Below, one piece after another: positions 33,455-43,359 of a stretch of 64,000 nt of DNA. A program made the translations under genes and the position numbers. The notes under the pieces were generated by a model. The model was not told the origin of the DNA, did not search any database, and saw only the letters and a list, made by a program, of their open reading frames with translations. The stretch spans positions 62,001-126,000 of the forward strand of contig CAVXRS010000006.1 in the NCBI GenBank assembly GCA_963764215.1, read 5' to 3'. The DNA is from JAFDWI01 sp963764215 (GTDB lineage: Bacteria; Actinomycetota; Acidimicrobiia; Acidimicrobiales; Iamiaceae). Position 1 is the first letter of the stretch; each line of letters starts with the position of its first letter.

Positions 33455-35971
33455 GTGGAATCAGCTTCCCTCCCTGCACGATCCACCCGTCGGGCAGGAC
33501 GGCGGGATTCCCGGTGAGGCCGCTGGCCTGCGCGCCGGTGAGGGTCGCGCCGGTGAAGTCGGTGGCCGACACGGCCGCCGCGTCGAGCGTGGCATTGGTC
33601 AGATCCGCCTGGGCGAGATCGGCGCCGGAGAGATCCGCACCGGAAAGATCGGCAACCAGCAGACGCGCACCGGTGAGATCCAGGCCCGACAGGTCCGCGC
33701 CCGACAGATCGGCCCCGACGATGTCGGCTCCCGGACAGAGCAGGTAACCCTTGGACAGCCTCGTCCCCGACGGCAGCGATGCGGGAGTGCCTGCGATCTG
33801 GTTGGAGTACACCGCGACGGTCGTCGCCGAGGAGAAGTCAGCGCCGGTCACCGTGGCCCGGGCGAGGCCCGCACCCGTGAGGTCGGCTCCGCTGAGATTC
33901 GCATCGGTGAGATCATCCACATCGAGATGGGCGCCGGCCAGATCGGCACCCGCGAGGTTCGCACCGCTGAGATCCGCGTACATCAGGTTCGTGTGCGACA
34001 GGTCGATGCCCGGAGCGGACAGGCCCGGGAGTTGCGCGTGGGAAAGGTTCGCGCCGGGGCCGACCAGATAACCGTTGAAGAGTTCCCAGCCTGGTGGCAG
34101 TGCCGCCGGGGTGCCGGTGAGTTGCCCGGAGGTCACGTTGAACAGGTTCGTCGACGACAGGTCGGCGCCGTCGACGTTCGCACCGGTCACCGTCGCGGCC
34201 GGTCCGATCAGAACTCCGCCGGTCAAGCCCCAGCCGGTGGGGAGCGCCGATGGCGTTCCGATGAGCCCACTCGAGGTGATGCCGGCGAGCTCGGCGCCGG
34301 AGAGATCCGCGCCGCCGATGTCGGCGCCGGCCACCGTCACCCACTGGCCGAACAGCGTTCCATCGATGAGCGCCCAGCCGGTCGGGAGCGCGACAGGCGT
34401 CCCCACGATGCTGCCTGAATGGGCATGGGTGAGAGTGGCGCCGGTCAGGTCCGCGGCGCTCAGATCGGCACCGCCCAGGGTCGCCCCGTAAAGGTATGCG
34501 TGGGCCAGGTCGTTCCAGTCAGCGTGGCGTTCGTGAAGTTCGTGTTCGTCGCCGTCATTGCCGACAGGTCCCGACCGGACAGGTCCAACCCGGTGAAGTC
34601 GGCGTTCGAGACGTCGGCACCGGGACCCAGCAGATAGCCGTCGAAGAGCGAATAGCCTGCGGGCAGGACTGCCGGGGAGCCGACGAGATCGCCCGAACGG
34701 ATGCCGGTGAGCGCGCTGGATCCGAAATCGACCCCCTGGACGTTCGCAGCCTTCAGGTTGGTGCGGCTCACCGCGGCGCCGGCGAGGTTCGCGCCGACGA
34801 GATCCGTCGTGAAGAACGAAGCACCGTCGAGGCGCGCCCCGCTCAGGTCGGCATGCTCGACCGTGGCCCCGCTGAAGGTCGCCCCCCGGAGGTCGGCATC
34901 GTGCAAGTCGGCATTGGTCAGGTTCGCCCCACCAAAGTTGCAGTTCAGGAGGCTCTTGCCCGACAGATCCGCACCGGTGAAATCGCCACCGGACGCGCCG
35001 GTGGGACAGTCGGCCCCGTGCAGAACCACCTGGCCGATGGCCTTGGTGCCGCCGGCGGCAACCTGGTACCCGGTGCCGCTCTGCAGGTCGTTGGAGTCGG
35101 ATCCCAAGACCTGGGTCGCGAACGCTCCGGTCGCGTCGAACACCCGGATCGCAAAGGTGCCCGCTGCCAACCCTCCGACCGAGAAGTTCCCGTAGCCGTC
35201 GACGGTTCCCGCGCCGATGACCTCACCGGTGTCCCGATCGAGAACGGCGATCACGATCCCGTCCCATCCGTCGGTCGACCCGGCGAGCTGGCCGGTGATG
35301 GTTCCTTCGGGGGCGAGGACGGCGTCGACTCCGGTGACCACCGTCGCACCGTCGGATGCGATGGGCGTCGCTGCGGTCGCGACCGCTGCGCCACCCGACC
35401 AGGTCTCCGCATAGCCCACACCGGTGAAGTGCATGAGCACCTCGGTCATCGAGAGTCCGCTGATCTCGTAATTGCCCTGTGCATCGGTGGTCGTCGTAGC
35501 CAGGACCGCCGACGGGTTGCTTCGAGCGACTGCGGCAACGGTGGCTCCGGAGATCGGACGGCCCGACTGTCGCGTCAACGTGCCCGAGATCCCACCGGTC
35601 GGCGCGGCGATCGTCGCATCGACGACCGTCGGAGTCGCCGCTTCGATCGTGACGGCACTGGCCCCGCTCCAATCGGTCGCTCCGTCGAACCAGGAACCGT
35701 CGCCGAAGCGGACCCGGTAGGTGCCCGCGGGAAGGGCGTGTGCATCGAAGGCGAACTTTCCTTGCGAGTCGGTGAACTTCTCGGCCACCAGCGTCGGCGC
35801 CGTATCGGCGAACACGGCGACTGCGACGCCGGCAGGTGCCGGACCGCCGCCGATCTCCAGGGTGCCCTTCAGGGTCGTCGGCGCGGACTGGCAGCCGGTG
35901 ACCGCGAGTGACACGACCACCAACACAAGTGCCGCCAGCGCGCCACGCACGCCGACGATGCGACGTCTCAT
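33444..35971 (-). CDS. Lipoprotein with carboxypeptidase-regulatory-like domains and pentapeptide repeats (one frame break)
   Basis: The rebuilt protein is about 842 residues. It begins with a lipoprotein signal (lipobox LAVTGC) and three beta-sandwich domains of carboxypeptidase-regulatory/Cna-B-like type (TLKGTLEIGG, GGISGTLTRQSGRPISGATV, GTITGQLAGSTDGWDGIVIA). The rest is pentapeptide repeats (A-D/N-L-S-G runs) broken at intervals by six copies of a module G-x-P-x-x-L-P-x-G-W-x-L-x-x-G-x-L. It should be a surface-anchored beta-sandwich stalk plus a right-handed beta-helix rod. One base is missing near 34508; restoring it gives TTWAHAYLYGATLGGADLS. Function is unknown; adhesion or wall binding is a guess. 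Confidence 0.82.
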
Positions 35972-36074
35972 CGTTGCTCATCGGGACCTCCCTCGAAGTC
36001 CGGAATCCTATCCGAATCAGCCGGCGCAACGTCTCCGATCCGCTCTCGAGGATGGGTCACGATAGGTTGCATCG

Positions 36075-36530
36075 ATGGACGACCACGAAGCGATGGGCCT
36101 CGCCCTCGATGAGGCGCGAGCTGCCGCGAACGAGGGTGAAGTGCCGGTGGGTGCAGTGGTCGTCGTCGACGGGTCGCCGATCGCCGCCCGTCACAACGAA
36201 CGCGAACGGCTGGAAGACCCGACCGGTCATGCCGAGGTCCTCGCCCTCCGCGACGCCGCACGGCAGTCGGGTTCGTGGCGCCTGGATCGGGCCACGTTGT
36301 ACGTGACGCTCGAACCGTGTCCGATGTGCGCGGGCGCCGCGGTCGCCGCGCGGCTGGCACGCGTCGTGTTCGCCGCTGCCGATCCGGTGGCCGGGTCTGC
36401 GGGGTCGCTCTACAACATCGTCGACGACGAGCGACTCAATCACTCCTGTGCGATCGTCCACGGGGTCCGCGCCACCGAGGCGTCGGAGCTGCTCCAGCAG
36501 TTCTTCGCGTCACGCCGATCTACCGGATGA
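36075..36530 (+). CDS. tadA: tRNA-specific adenosine deaminase TadA
   Basis: The 151-residue zinc enzyme has the deaminase signature: TGHAEVLALRDAA (catalytic HAE) and LYVTLEPCPMCAGAAVAARL (zinc cysteines in PCPMC), preceded by GEVPVGAVVVVDG. It converts A34 to inosine in tRNA-Arg(ACG). The C-terminus (LNHSCAIVHGVRATEASELL, QQFFASRR) is typical of TadA, not of a guanine or cytosine deaminase. It is monocistronic here, divergent from the lipoprotein gene. Confidence 0.93.
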   Translation: MDDHEAMGLALDEARAAANEGEVPVGAVVVVDGSPIAARHNERERLEDPTGHAEVLALRDAARQSGSWRLDRATLYVTLEPCPMCAGAAVAARLARVVFAAADPVAGSAGSLYNIVDDERLNHSCAIVHGVRATEASELLQQFFASRRSTG

Positions 36531-36588
36531 GGAGTGGGCCTGTCTCAGGGACGCGGTGCATGGCGGCGAGCCGAGGTGAGGGGTCGGT

Positions 36589-36996
36589 TCAGGTTGCCGG
36601 GGTCACCTTGGTGGCGTCGAGATGCCGGCCACGGTCCTCGGTGAAGGTGAAACGACCGGTGACGGTGACGTCGTCGCCGACATGGCCGGAAAAGCTGGCG
36701 TTGGGCGCGACCTCGACCCGATGGTGGGCGGCGTCCTCGATCACGTAGTAGGTCGACGCGCCCTGTCCGAACCGGCGGACGGTCCCCGTCGTGGTCACCA
36801 CATCGCCCGAATAGTGGTCTTGGCGGGCGGCGAGCTGGGCAAGGGACACCCGGCCGGCGCGCGTGACCGACCCGCTCGAACCACAACCAGCGGCCCCGAC
36901 GAAGAGGGCGACCACGGTGGCGACGATGATCGCCAGACGGGCCGGGCTCAGCTTCGACGGCCCCTGGATCGGGTTCGGTCGAGCATTCGGGGCCAC
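36589..36996 (-). CDS. Small lipoprotein with an OB-like domain
   Basis: The 135-residue protein has a signal with lipobox (AIIVATVVALFVGAAGC) and a compact beta-rich domain: LAARQDHYSGDVVTTTGTVR, STYYVIEDAAHHRVEVAP and GDDVTVTGRFTFTEDRGRHL. The alternating pattern and the tRNA_anti/OB-like GTVR...VTG layout suggest an oligonucleotide-binding-type barrel used for an unknown extracytoplasmic role. The start is the GTG at 36996, which places the signal peptide at the N-terminus and keeps the gene clear of the divergent tRNA-Ser. Confidence 0.68.
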   Translation of the reverse strand: MAPNARPNPIQGPSKLSPARLAIIVATVVALFVGAAGCGSSGSVTRAGRVSLAQLAARQDHYSGDVVTTTGTVRRFGQGASTYYVIEDAAHHRVEVAPNASFSGHVGDDVTVTGRFTFTEDRGRHLDATKVTPAT

Positions 36997-37096
36997 CCAG
37001 CCGAGGCTACCGGCGAGAGACGCGTCCTCACCGAGCGAAGCAGAGGGCCGTCCCGAATGAAGCCTGTCGCCTGATGCGGCAACTAGGATGGCCGAC

Positions 37097-37184
37097 GGAG
37101 GGTTGCCAGAGCGGACGAATGGGGCGGCCTCGAAAGCCGTTGTGGCCCTTCGGGTCACCGTGGGTTCGAATCCCACACCCTCCG
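37097..37184 (+). tRNA. tRNA-Ser(CGA)
   Basis: This is a type II tRNA of 88 bases on the plus strand. The acceptor is GGAGGGT/ACCCTCC, the anticodon arm GGCGGCCTCGAAAGCCGTT has loop CTCGAAA (anticodon CGA), and a long variable arm and T-arm GTGGGTTCGAATCCCAC follow. It reads UCG. No CCA is encoded. A strong hairpin terminator starts eight bases later. Confidence 0.95.
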
Positions 37185-37191
37185 CAGCCAA

Positions 37192-37233
37192 GGTTCCCGG
37201 CACTTCCAGAGCGATCTGGCAGGGCCGGGAACT
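37192..37233 (+). terminator. Two-tier hairpin terminator after tRNA-Ser(CGA)
   Basis: GTTCCCGGC pairs perfectly with GCCGGGAAC (9 bp). Inside it CCAGA pairs with TCTGG around a GCGA tetraloop, with symmetrical four-base internal loops. CTCTTTGGTT follows, a weak T-rich tail. The same design (outer stem, ACTTCC internal loop, inner stem) follows tRNA-Ser(UGA) at 32240-32283. Confidence 0.75.
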
Positions 37234-37396
37234 CTTTGGTTCGGCGGGGCGGTCGCCGGAATCGCCACCACCGGAGTCGATGCGGGTGACGCGTCCGGTG
37301 CACACGCGCACGGCCGGGCCCGGCGCCAGCACCGGTAGGGTGGCGTTGCCGGCCGCGACCGATCGGGCCGGGTGGCATCGACCCACGGAGGTAGCC

Positions 37397-37759
37397 ATGA
37401 TCGAGCGCATCGACGGGCTCCCCAGCGGGGTGGTCGGCCTGGACGGGTCGGGCGACATCACCCGTGAGGACTACCTGGAGCATTTCATCCCCGCGGTCGA
37501 CGAGGCCCTCGCCGACCACGACAAGATCCGCCTGCTCTACGTGCTGGGCCCCGAGTTCAAGTCCTTCTCCGGTGGTGCCATGTGGGAGGACGGCAAGCTC
37601 GGCCTCGAGCACCTCACCCACTGGGAGAGGATGGCGGTCGTATCCGACGTGCCCTGGGTCCGTCACACCATCGACGCGGTCGGCTACCTCATCCCGGCCA
37701 GGGTGCGCACCTTCACGCTCGCCGAGCGGGAGCAGGCGACGGCCTGGGTCGTCGACTAG
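37397..37759 (+). CDS. SpoIIAA-like (STAS-fold) protein
   Basis: The 120-residue protein matches the SpoIIAA-like family: MIERIDGLPSGVVGLDGSGD, TREDYLEHFIPAVDEALADH, KIRLLYVLGPEFKSFSGGAM and HWERMAVVSDVPWVRHTIDA, ending RVRTFTLAEREQATAWV. It has a STAS/Sec14-like alpha-beta fold, probably cytoplasmic, with a possible lipid-binding or stress role. There is no conserved phosphorylatable Ser in the position used by true anti-anti-sigma factors, so I do not link it to the SigF system at 47.6-48.8 kb. GGAGGTAGCC precedes the ATG. Confidence 0.87.
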   Translation: MIERIDGLPSGVVGLDGSGDITREDYLEHFIPAVDEALADHDKIRLLYVLGPEFKSFSGGAMWEDGKLGLEHLTHWERMAVVSDVPWVRHTIDAVGYLIPARVRTFTLAEREQATAWVVD

Positions 37760-37870
37760 CTGCCGCCCCGCGCCGAACCTGCCACCGACCGACTGCGGCC
37801 AGCTCGACAATTCGGCCAGGAAGCGCCGAAGTCGCCCGAAAGTGTCCTACCCGGCTGGGATGATGAACAC

Positions 37871-39194
37871 ATGTTCGATTCGGTGGCGCTCTGCGAGACC
37901 GGGCGGAAGCTCGCCGGTTCCGATGTGCGGCTGTGTTCCGATGAGGAACTGTTCGACGCGGTCGGTGGGCTGGCCGCGTTGCGGAGTTTCGTGGAGACCA
38001 CCGAAGCCCACGTGCTCGCCGAATTGGAGTCCCGGGGATCGACCGATCGGGTGCACGGGATGCGCACCGTCGCCTGGGCCGCCGCCACCACCGGCGCCAA
38101 CCGCGGCCCGATCCACAGCCGCCTCCACGTCGGCCGGGCCCTGCGCTGCCCTTTCGACCGGATCGACGATGCCATCGTGAACGGAGCGTTGAGCTTCGAT
38201 CACGCCAAAGCCCTCGTCGATGTCACCAACCCCGCGTTGCACCACGCAGTCTCGCCGCAGCCCAAGACCAGATCATCGACCTCGCCCACGGCGCCACGTT
38301 CACCCAATGGAAACGCGACGTCACCGCCCTCGCCGAACTCGCCGACGAAGACGGCATCGAACCCGACCCCTACGCGGGCAACGAACTGCGCCTGCCCAAA
38401 ACCCTGGACGGGCGCACCGACCTGTCCGGCACCCTCGACGCCGCAAACGGCCTGTCGGTACGCACCGCGATCGACACCAAAGCCGACGAACTGTTCCACC
38501 AATTCACCCGCGACCACGACACCACCACCGACATTGCCATCCCCGGGCGTGCCACCCTGCGCGCCCTCGCCCTGGTCGAACTGCTCCGCACCGCCATCGG
38601 CGCCGAACCCGGCACCGGCACAGCCCCCGCGCTCGAGATCACCCTCATCGCGCACGACCAGCAAACCTGTGCCGCCGACGGCACCCCACTCCCCCAAGCT
38701 GCCATCGACACCTGGGGTTGTGACCCGCACGTGTGGGGAGTGCTCATCGACAAAATGGGCATCCCCATCGACGTCGGCCATCGCAGCCGGCTCGCCACCA
38801 CCGCCCAACGCCACGCCATCACCATCCGCGACGCAGGCTGCACCTTCCCCGGATGCGACGCCCCCATCAACTGGTGCGACCTCCACCACGCCACCCCCTG
38901 GCAACAAGGCGGCCCCACCGACCTCGCCAACCTCGTCGCCCTCTGCCGCCACCACCACGGCGTCACCCACCGCAACGGCTGGACCATGACCCTCGACCAC
39001 CACCAAACCCCCCACTGGACCACCCCCACCGGCAACCACCTCACCGGCCAACGCCACCACCGACAAACCACCCGCCCACCCGGCGACCCGCCCCACAGAC
39101 CACCGGCGACCCGCCCGGCGAGCCGCCCAACCATCGACCACCGCAGCCAACTCCAGGTCCACCTGACCCACTCGCGGACTTCAGCCGGCGATGA
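37871..39194 (+). CDS. DUF222-HNH endonuclease domain protein (two frame breaks)
   Basis: The rebuilt protein of about 441 residues has an N-terminal DUF222 domain (helical, from LAALRSFVETTEAHVLAELE to the middle) and a C-terminal HNH nuclease motif: CTFPGCDAPINWCDLHHATP, then LVALCRHHHGVTH. Such genes are multicopy in many Actinobacteria and some are linked to mobile introns or 13E12-type repeats; activity is unproven. A base is missing near 38245 and another near 39110. Restoring them gives AAAQDQIIDLAHGATFTQW and a Pro-rich tail ending DPLADFSRR at 39194, which overlaps the convergent MFS gene by 14 bases. The strong C-rich codon bias of the second half is notable. Confidence 0.8.
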
Positions 39195-40653
39195 CCCCTG
39201 GCTCCTCGGCCGGCGTCGCCACCTCGGCACGTTCGCGCAGGTCCAGGTCCGAGTTCGTGGAGCGCCCCCGGGGAGTCGACCGCAGGAACCACGCCCCCAC
39301 GATCGCCACCGCACCCAACGCAGCACCGACGAAATAGGCCGTGGTCAGATCCACGGCATGCCCGGTGCCGCCGTAGATCGAAACCAGCACGGTCACGCCC
39401 AGGCCCGACCCCACCTGCCAGGACATCCGCTGGGATGCCGCCGCGATGCCCAGATCCTGCTCGTCCACCGCGTTCGCCATCGAAACCGACAGCGTCGGTT
39501 CGGCTCCACCATTGCCCATGCCCTGAAAGAACAGACCGATCACGACCACGACCAGCAGCGACTCGATCGTTCCGACCCCTTGGATCACCAGCGCGCCGGC
39601 GATCAGCACCGTCCCCACGATTGCGACGGGCCGTTCACCCCAGCGCGTCGCCAGGTGCCCGGCAACCGGTGACGAGGCCGAGAACATCACGGGACGGATC
39701 AGCAGCAGCAGCGACACCTTCCAGAGCGCGAACCCGAACACCGCCTGCAACATCAGCGGCGCGATCGCGAACCCGCCCATGTAGGCGGCGCCGGCGAAGA
39801 CCGATCCGATGACCCCGCCGGTGAAGTTGCGTCGCCGGAAGAAGTCGAGCGGGAGCAGCGGGTGCGCGACCCGACGCTCGACGAACACGAACAGTGCGAA
39901 ACCGATCAACCCCAGGCCACCTCCCACCAGGACCAGGCTGTCGAAACCGTGGTCGGGAGCCCGGTTCAGCGCGAACATGAGGCTCCCCGCCCCCACCGCC
40001 AGACTGATCGCACCGGCCACGTCGAAACCCACATCCAGGCGTCGTGGGGTCTCCCGCAGGACCACGTAGGCAGCCAGCACCGCCGTTGTCGCCACCACCG
40101 CCTGCACCGCGAAGACCGGACGCCAACCCACCGCCTCGACCACCGGCCCGCCCACGACGAGACCGATGGCCGGGGCACCGGCCGCCACCAACGACCACCA
40201 GCCCAGCGCCTTGACCCGTTTGGCCACCGGGGTGACGCTCAGAATCAACGCCATCGACGTCGGCTGGGTCGCCGCTCCGACCATCGTCGCGGCGGTACGC
40301 ATGCCGATCAGAGGGAAGGGCCCCCAGGCGAACACCGTCGCCGTGGTCACGCACGCCGCCGCGCCGAACCCGGAGAGAAACACCCGGCGATGCCCGTACA
40401 GGTCGCCGAGCTTGCCCAGCACCGGCAACGCCACCGCCGAGCCGATCAGCGGGGCGGACACCACCCAGGCCATGGTCGAAACCGAGGTGTGGAAATCGTC
40501 GGCGATGGGTTTGAGCGCAACCGTGAGAATCGTGACCGGGAAGCTCGCTGCGAACAGTCCCACCAGCGCGGTGAGCAGCACCCAGCGCGGGTAGTCGCCC
40601 CGCTCGTCGAAGCCCGCCTGGACACGACGACGAAGCGGAGCCAGACCGGACAC
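39181..40653 (-). CDS. MFS transporter, DHA2-like
   Basis: This protein of about 490 residues has 14 predicted membrane segments. The first part carries the MFS loop motif in the form GKLGDLYGHRRVFLSGFG and the drug-antiporter-like region LVAAGAPAIGLVVGGPVVEA; later loops include RRRNFTGGVIGS. It resembles drug:H+ antiporters of the DHA2 group. I start at a GTG (40653) next to VSGLAPLRRR; the longer frame to 40818 adds a stretch without membrane or domain signal, and no strong ribosome site marks either. It is divergent from the MMPL gene. Confidence 0.83.
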   Translation of the reverse strand: MSGLAPLRRRVQAGFDERGDYPRWVLLTALVGLFAASFPVTILTVALKPIADDFHTSVSTMAWVVSAPLIGSAVALPVLGKLGDLYGHRRVFLSGFGAAACVTTATVFAWGPFPLIGMRTAATMVGAATQPTSMALILSVTPVAKRVKALGWWSLVAAGAPAIGLVVGGPVVEAVGWRPVFAVQAVVATTAVLAAYVVLRETPRRLDVGFDVAGAISLAVGAGSLMFALNRAPDHGFDSLVLVGGGLGLIGFALFVFVERRVAHPLLPLDFFRRRNFTGGVIGSVFAGAAYMGGFAIAPLMLQAVFGFALWKVSLLLLIRPVMFSASSPVAGHLATRWGERPVAIVGTVLIAGALVIQGVGTIESLLVVVVIGLFFQGMGNGGAEPTLSVSMANAVDEQDLGIAAASQRMSWQVGSGLGVTVLVSIYGGTGHAVDLTTAYFVGAALGAVAIVGAWFLRSTPRGRSTNSDLDLRERAEVATPAEEPGVIAG

Positions 40654-40820
40654 GACGGCCCACGCTAACGACGACGGTGGCGATGGCCCAGTAGCCAGGT
40701 GCGCGTCCGTGCCGGACACCACCGACGAACGCGCCCTCGACGGACCGCCGTGGATTCGCGCCGCCTCCGCTGGCCCTAGGATCATCCGATTGCCGTGACC
40801 GGACAAGAGGTGATCCACCG

Positions 40821-43359
40821 ATGAGTCGATTCTGGGGATGGTTGGCGCTGTGGTGCGGCAAGCGCGCCGGGACGGTCGCCGTCATCGGGCTGTTGTTGAC
40901 TCTGACCCTGGGCATCGGTGCGACGAGGCTGCAGTTCGCCACCAGCCAGTCGAGCTACCTGAACAAGTCGGACAAGATCTACCAGGACGACCACCACTAC
41001 GAACAGCTCTTCGGTGGCCAGGCGATGATCGTGATGATCTCGATGACCAACGGCGCGACCGTCGATCAGCTCTTCACCCCGTCCAACACCAAGAAGCTCC
41101 AGGCGATGCGGGACGAGCTCAACGCCGGCGCCAAGGCGCATCAGATCCAGAACACGATCGACCCGCTCCTGTCTCTGCAGTACTCCAGCTCGCTCGTCAC
41201 CGAGAAGTGGGTGCCCGGCAGCGGCGGCAAACCGGGCAAGGCCGAGACGGCCGGACTCACCGACTCCGTCGCCGGCACGGCACTGCTCGGTGCGCTCGAC
41301 GCCGATCCGACAGCCGCCGGAAAGAAGGCGCGGACCACCGATTCGACGACTACCCTCGCCCGCGCCGGCGCAGTCAAAGGCCCCCACGACCTCTCCAATC
41401 CCGCCTGGGTCAAGTTCGTGCTCTACGGCAACAACGGCAACGTCCGCCGCGCGCTTTGGACCTTCTTTCCCGACAAGACCCACGCGCAGGTGATCGTGCG
41501 CCTCCAAGGCAACCAGGCGTTGAACGACCAGAGCGCCTCGGCCAACTTCGTGACCCGGGTCGCCTCCCACTACCACTTCGACAACGCCACCACGATCACC
41601 ACGGGTTCACCGTCGCTGCTCGAGAACATCAACAACTATCTCCAAGGGGGCATGTTCCTGCTCGGCGGTATCGCCGCGTGCGTCATGGTGGTGATCTTGC
41701 TGGTGCTCTTCGACGTGCGCTGGCGGCTGCTCCCCCTCGGGGTCATCGCGATCGGGTTGATCTGGGCCTTCGGCGTCGCCGGCTACATCGGCATCCCGCT
41801 CACCCTGGCCACCATCGCCGGACTCCCGGTCATGTTGGGCGTCGGCATCGACTACGCGATCCAGATGCACGCCCGCGTCGAGGAGGAGGTCGTCATCAAC
41901 GAGGCGGAACATCCGATCCAGGAGACCGCCCGCAATCTGTGTCCGGCCCTGTTGGTGGTCACCTTCGACGCGGTGTTCGCCTTCGCGGCCCTGCACTTCG
42001 CAAAGGTGCCGATGATCCGTGAGTTCGGCTTCCTGCTCGCCGTGGGGATCGCGGTCATCTGTCTGACCAGCATCGTGGTACCACTCGCCACGCTGGGAAT
42101 CCGCGAGTTCAAGTCACCGACGCGGCGCACCATGTCCCGACGTTCCGAAGCACTCGGCCAAGCGGTCGTGAAGCTCGGATCCATTCCGGGCAGGGCAGGA
42201 GGACCGCTCGTGGTGGCCGCGCTCGGTGATCTTCGCGGCCGGCGTCGTCGCCGAGCCGAAACTCCAGCTCCAGACGGACCCCATCCAGTGGGTCAACCAG
42301 AACTCCCAGGTGATCCACAACATCGACGCACTGGAGCAGGGCACCGGGTCGTCGAGCGAACTCGGCGTCTTCGCGACCTCGAAGACGTCGGTCTTCGACC
42401 AGCCGACCGTCGACTACATCGACACGTTCACGTCCAACGAGCTGAAGAACAACACCGGCACGCTGCGCACCGCCAACAGCGTCGTGGCCATCGTCAGCGA
42501 TGTGATCAACGACGTACCCGGCGCCGGGCACGTCACCCCGATGGCGACATCGGTGCAAGATGCGTACCACCTCGCCCCCGAGGCCATCCGCAGGTCGTTC
42601 GCCACCGCGAACGGCAAGGCACTCAACATCGTGTTCCGCACGGGAACCCCCCAGCACACCACGGTGCCGCTCGACGAACAGGCGTCCGTCGTCCACGGCA
42701 TGGAGCAGCAGTTCGCCGGGCCCGATGTCCCCGCGTCGCTGACACTCACGCCGTCGGGCCTGGCCGTGGTCGGGGTGGGGCTGCTGGAGAACCTCAAGTC
42801 GAACCGGGTGCTGCTCACCTACCTGTCGATCGCCTTCGTGGCGGCGTTCCTCGCGATCCGACTGCGCAGCGTCATCCGTTCGTTGTTGTCGCTGGTACCG
42901 GTGCTGATCGCCGTGGGCCTCTCGTCGCTGGTCGCGTACACCTTCAGCATCAAGCTGAGTCCGCTCACCGCCGTCGGTGGTCCCCTGGTGGTCGCCATCT
43001 GCACCGAGTTCACCTCACTGATCCTGCTGCGCTACGTGGAAGAACGCGGTCGAGGTCTGGCTCCCCGGGCGGCGATCAACCACACCGCCTCCCGGACCGG
43101 TCGCGCGTTCATCGTCTCGGCCCTCACCGCGGTGTCCGGCGTGGCCGTCATCGCCACGTCCTCGATGCCGCTGTTGCGTGACTTCGGCATCGTCGTGGGT
43201 TCGAACGTGCTGATCGCGCTGCTCAGCGCGTTGACCATCCTTCCTCCGATGCTCGTCTGGGCGGACTCCAACGGTCGGAACTGGGTCGCCCGCCACCTCG
43301 TCCCCGCCGAAGCGCTCGTCGACGAGGTCCAGACCACACCCGACACCGAAACGCCATGA
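40821..43359 (+). CDS. MMPL/RND family transporter (one frame break)
   Basis: The rebuilt protein of about 845 residues has two halves. Each has one membrane helix, a large extracytoplasmic loop and a five-helix MMPL bundle: GLPVMLGVGIDYAIQMHARV with VEEEV in the first, and LTAVGGPLVVAICTEFTSLI with RYVEERGRG in the second. The Asp in GIDYAIQ is the usual proton-relay residue of the family. It probably exports a lipid or hopanoid-type substrate. An extra G near 42222 (GCTCGGTGATC) breaks the frame; without it VVAALVIFAAGVVAEPKLQL joins the halves. Its stop overlaps the xseA ATG, so it heads an operon with xseAB. Confidence 0.88.

Noticed and set aside
37185..37396. Search for an SRP RNA gene near tadA and tRNA-Ser
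   Set aside because: Gene order in some Actinobacteria made it worth looking, but only a tRNA terminator hairpin is present and the SRP loop motifs are absent.
39195..39672. Extension of the HNH frame
   Set aside because: It is antisense to the MFS gene; restoring one base near 39110 gives a natural end at 39194.
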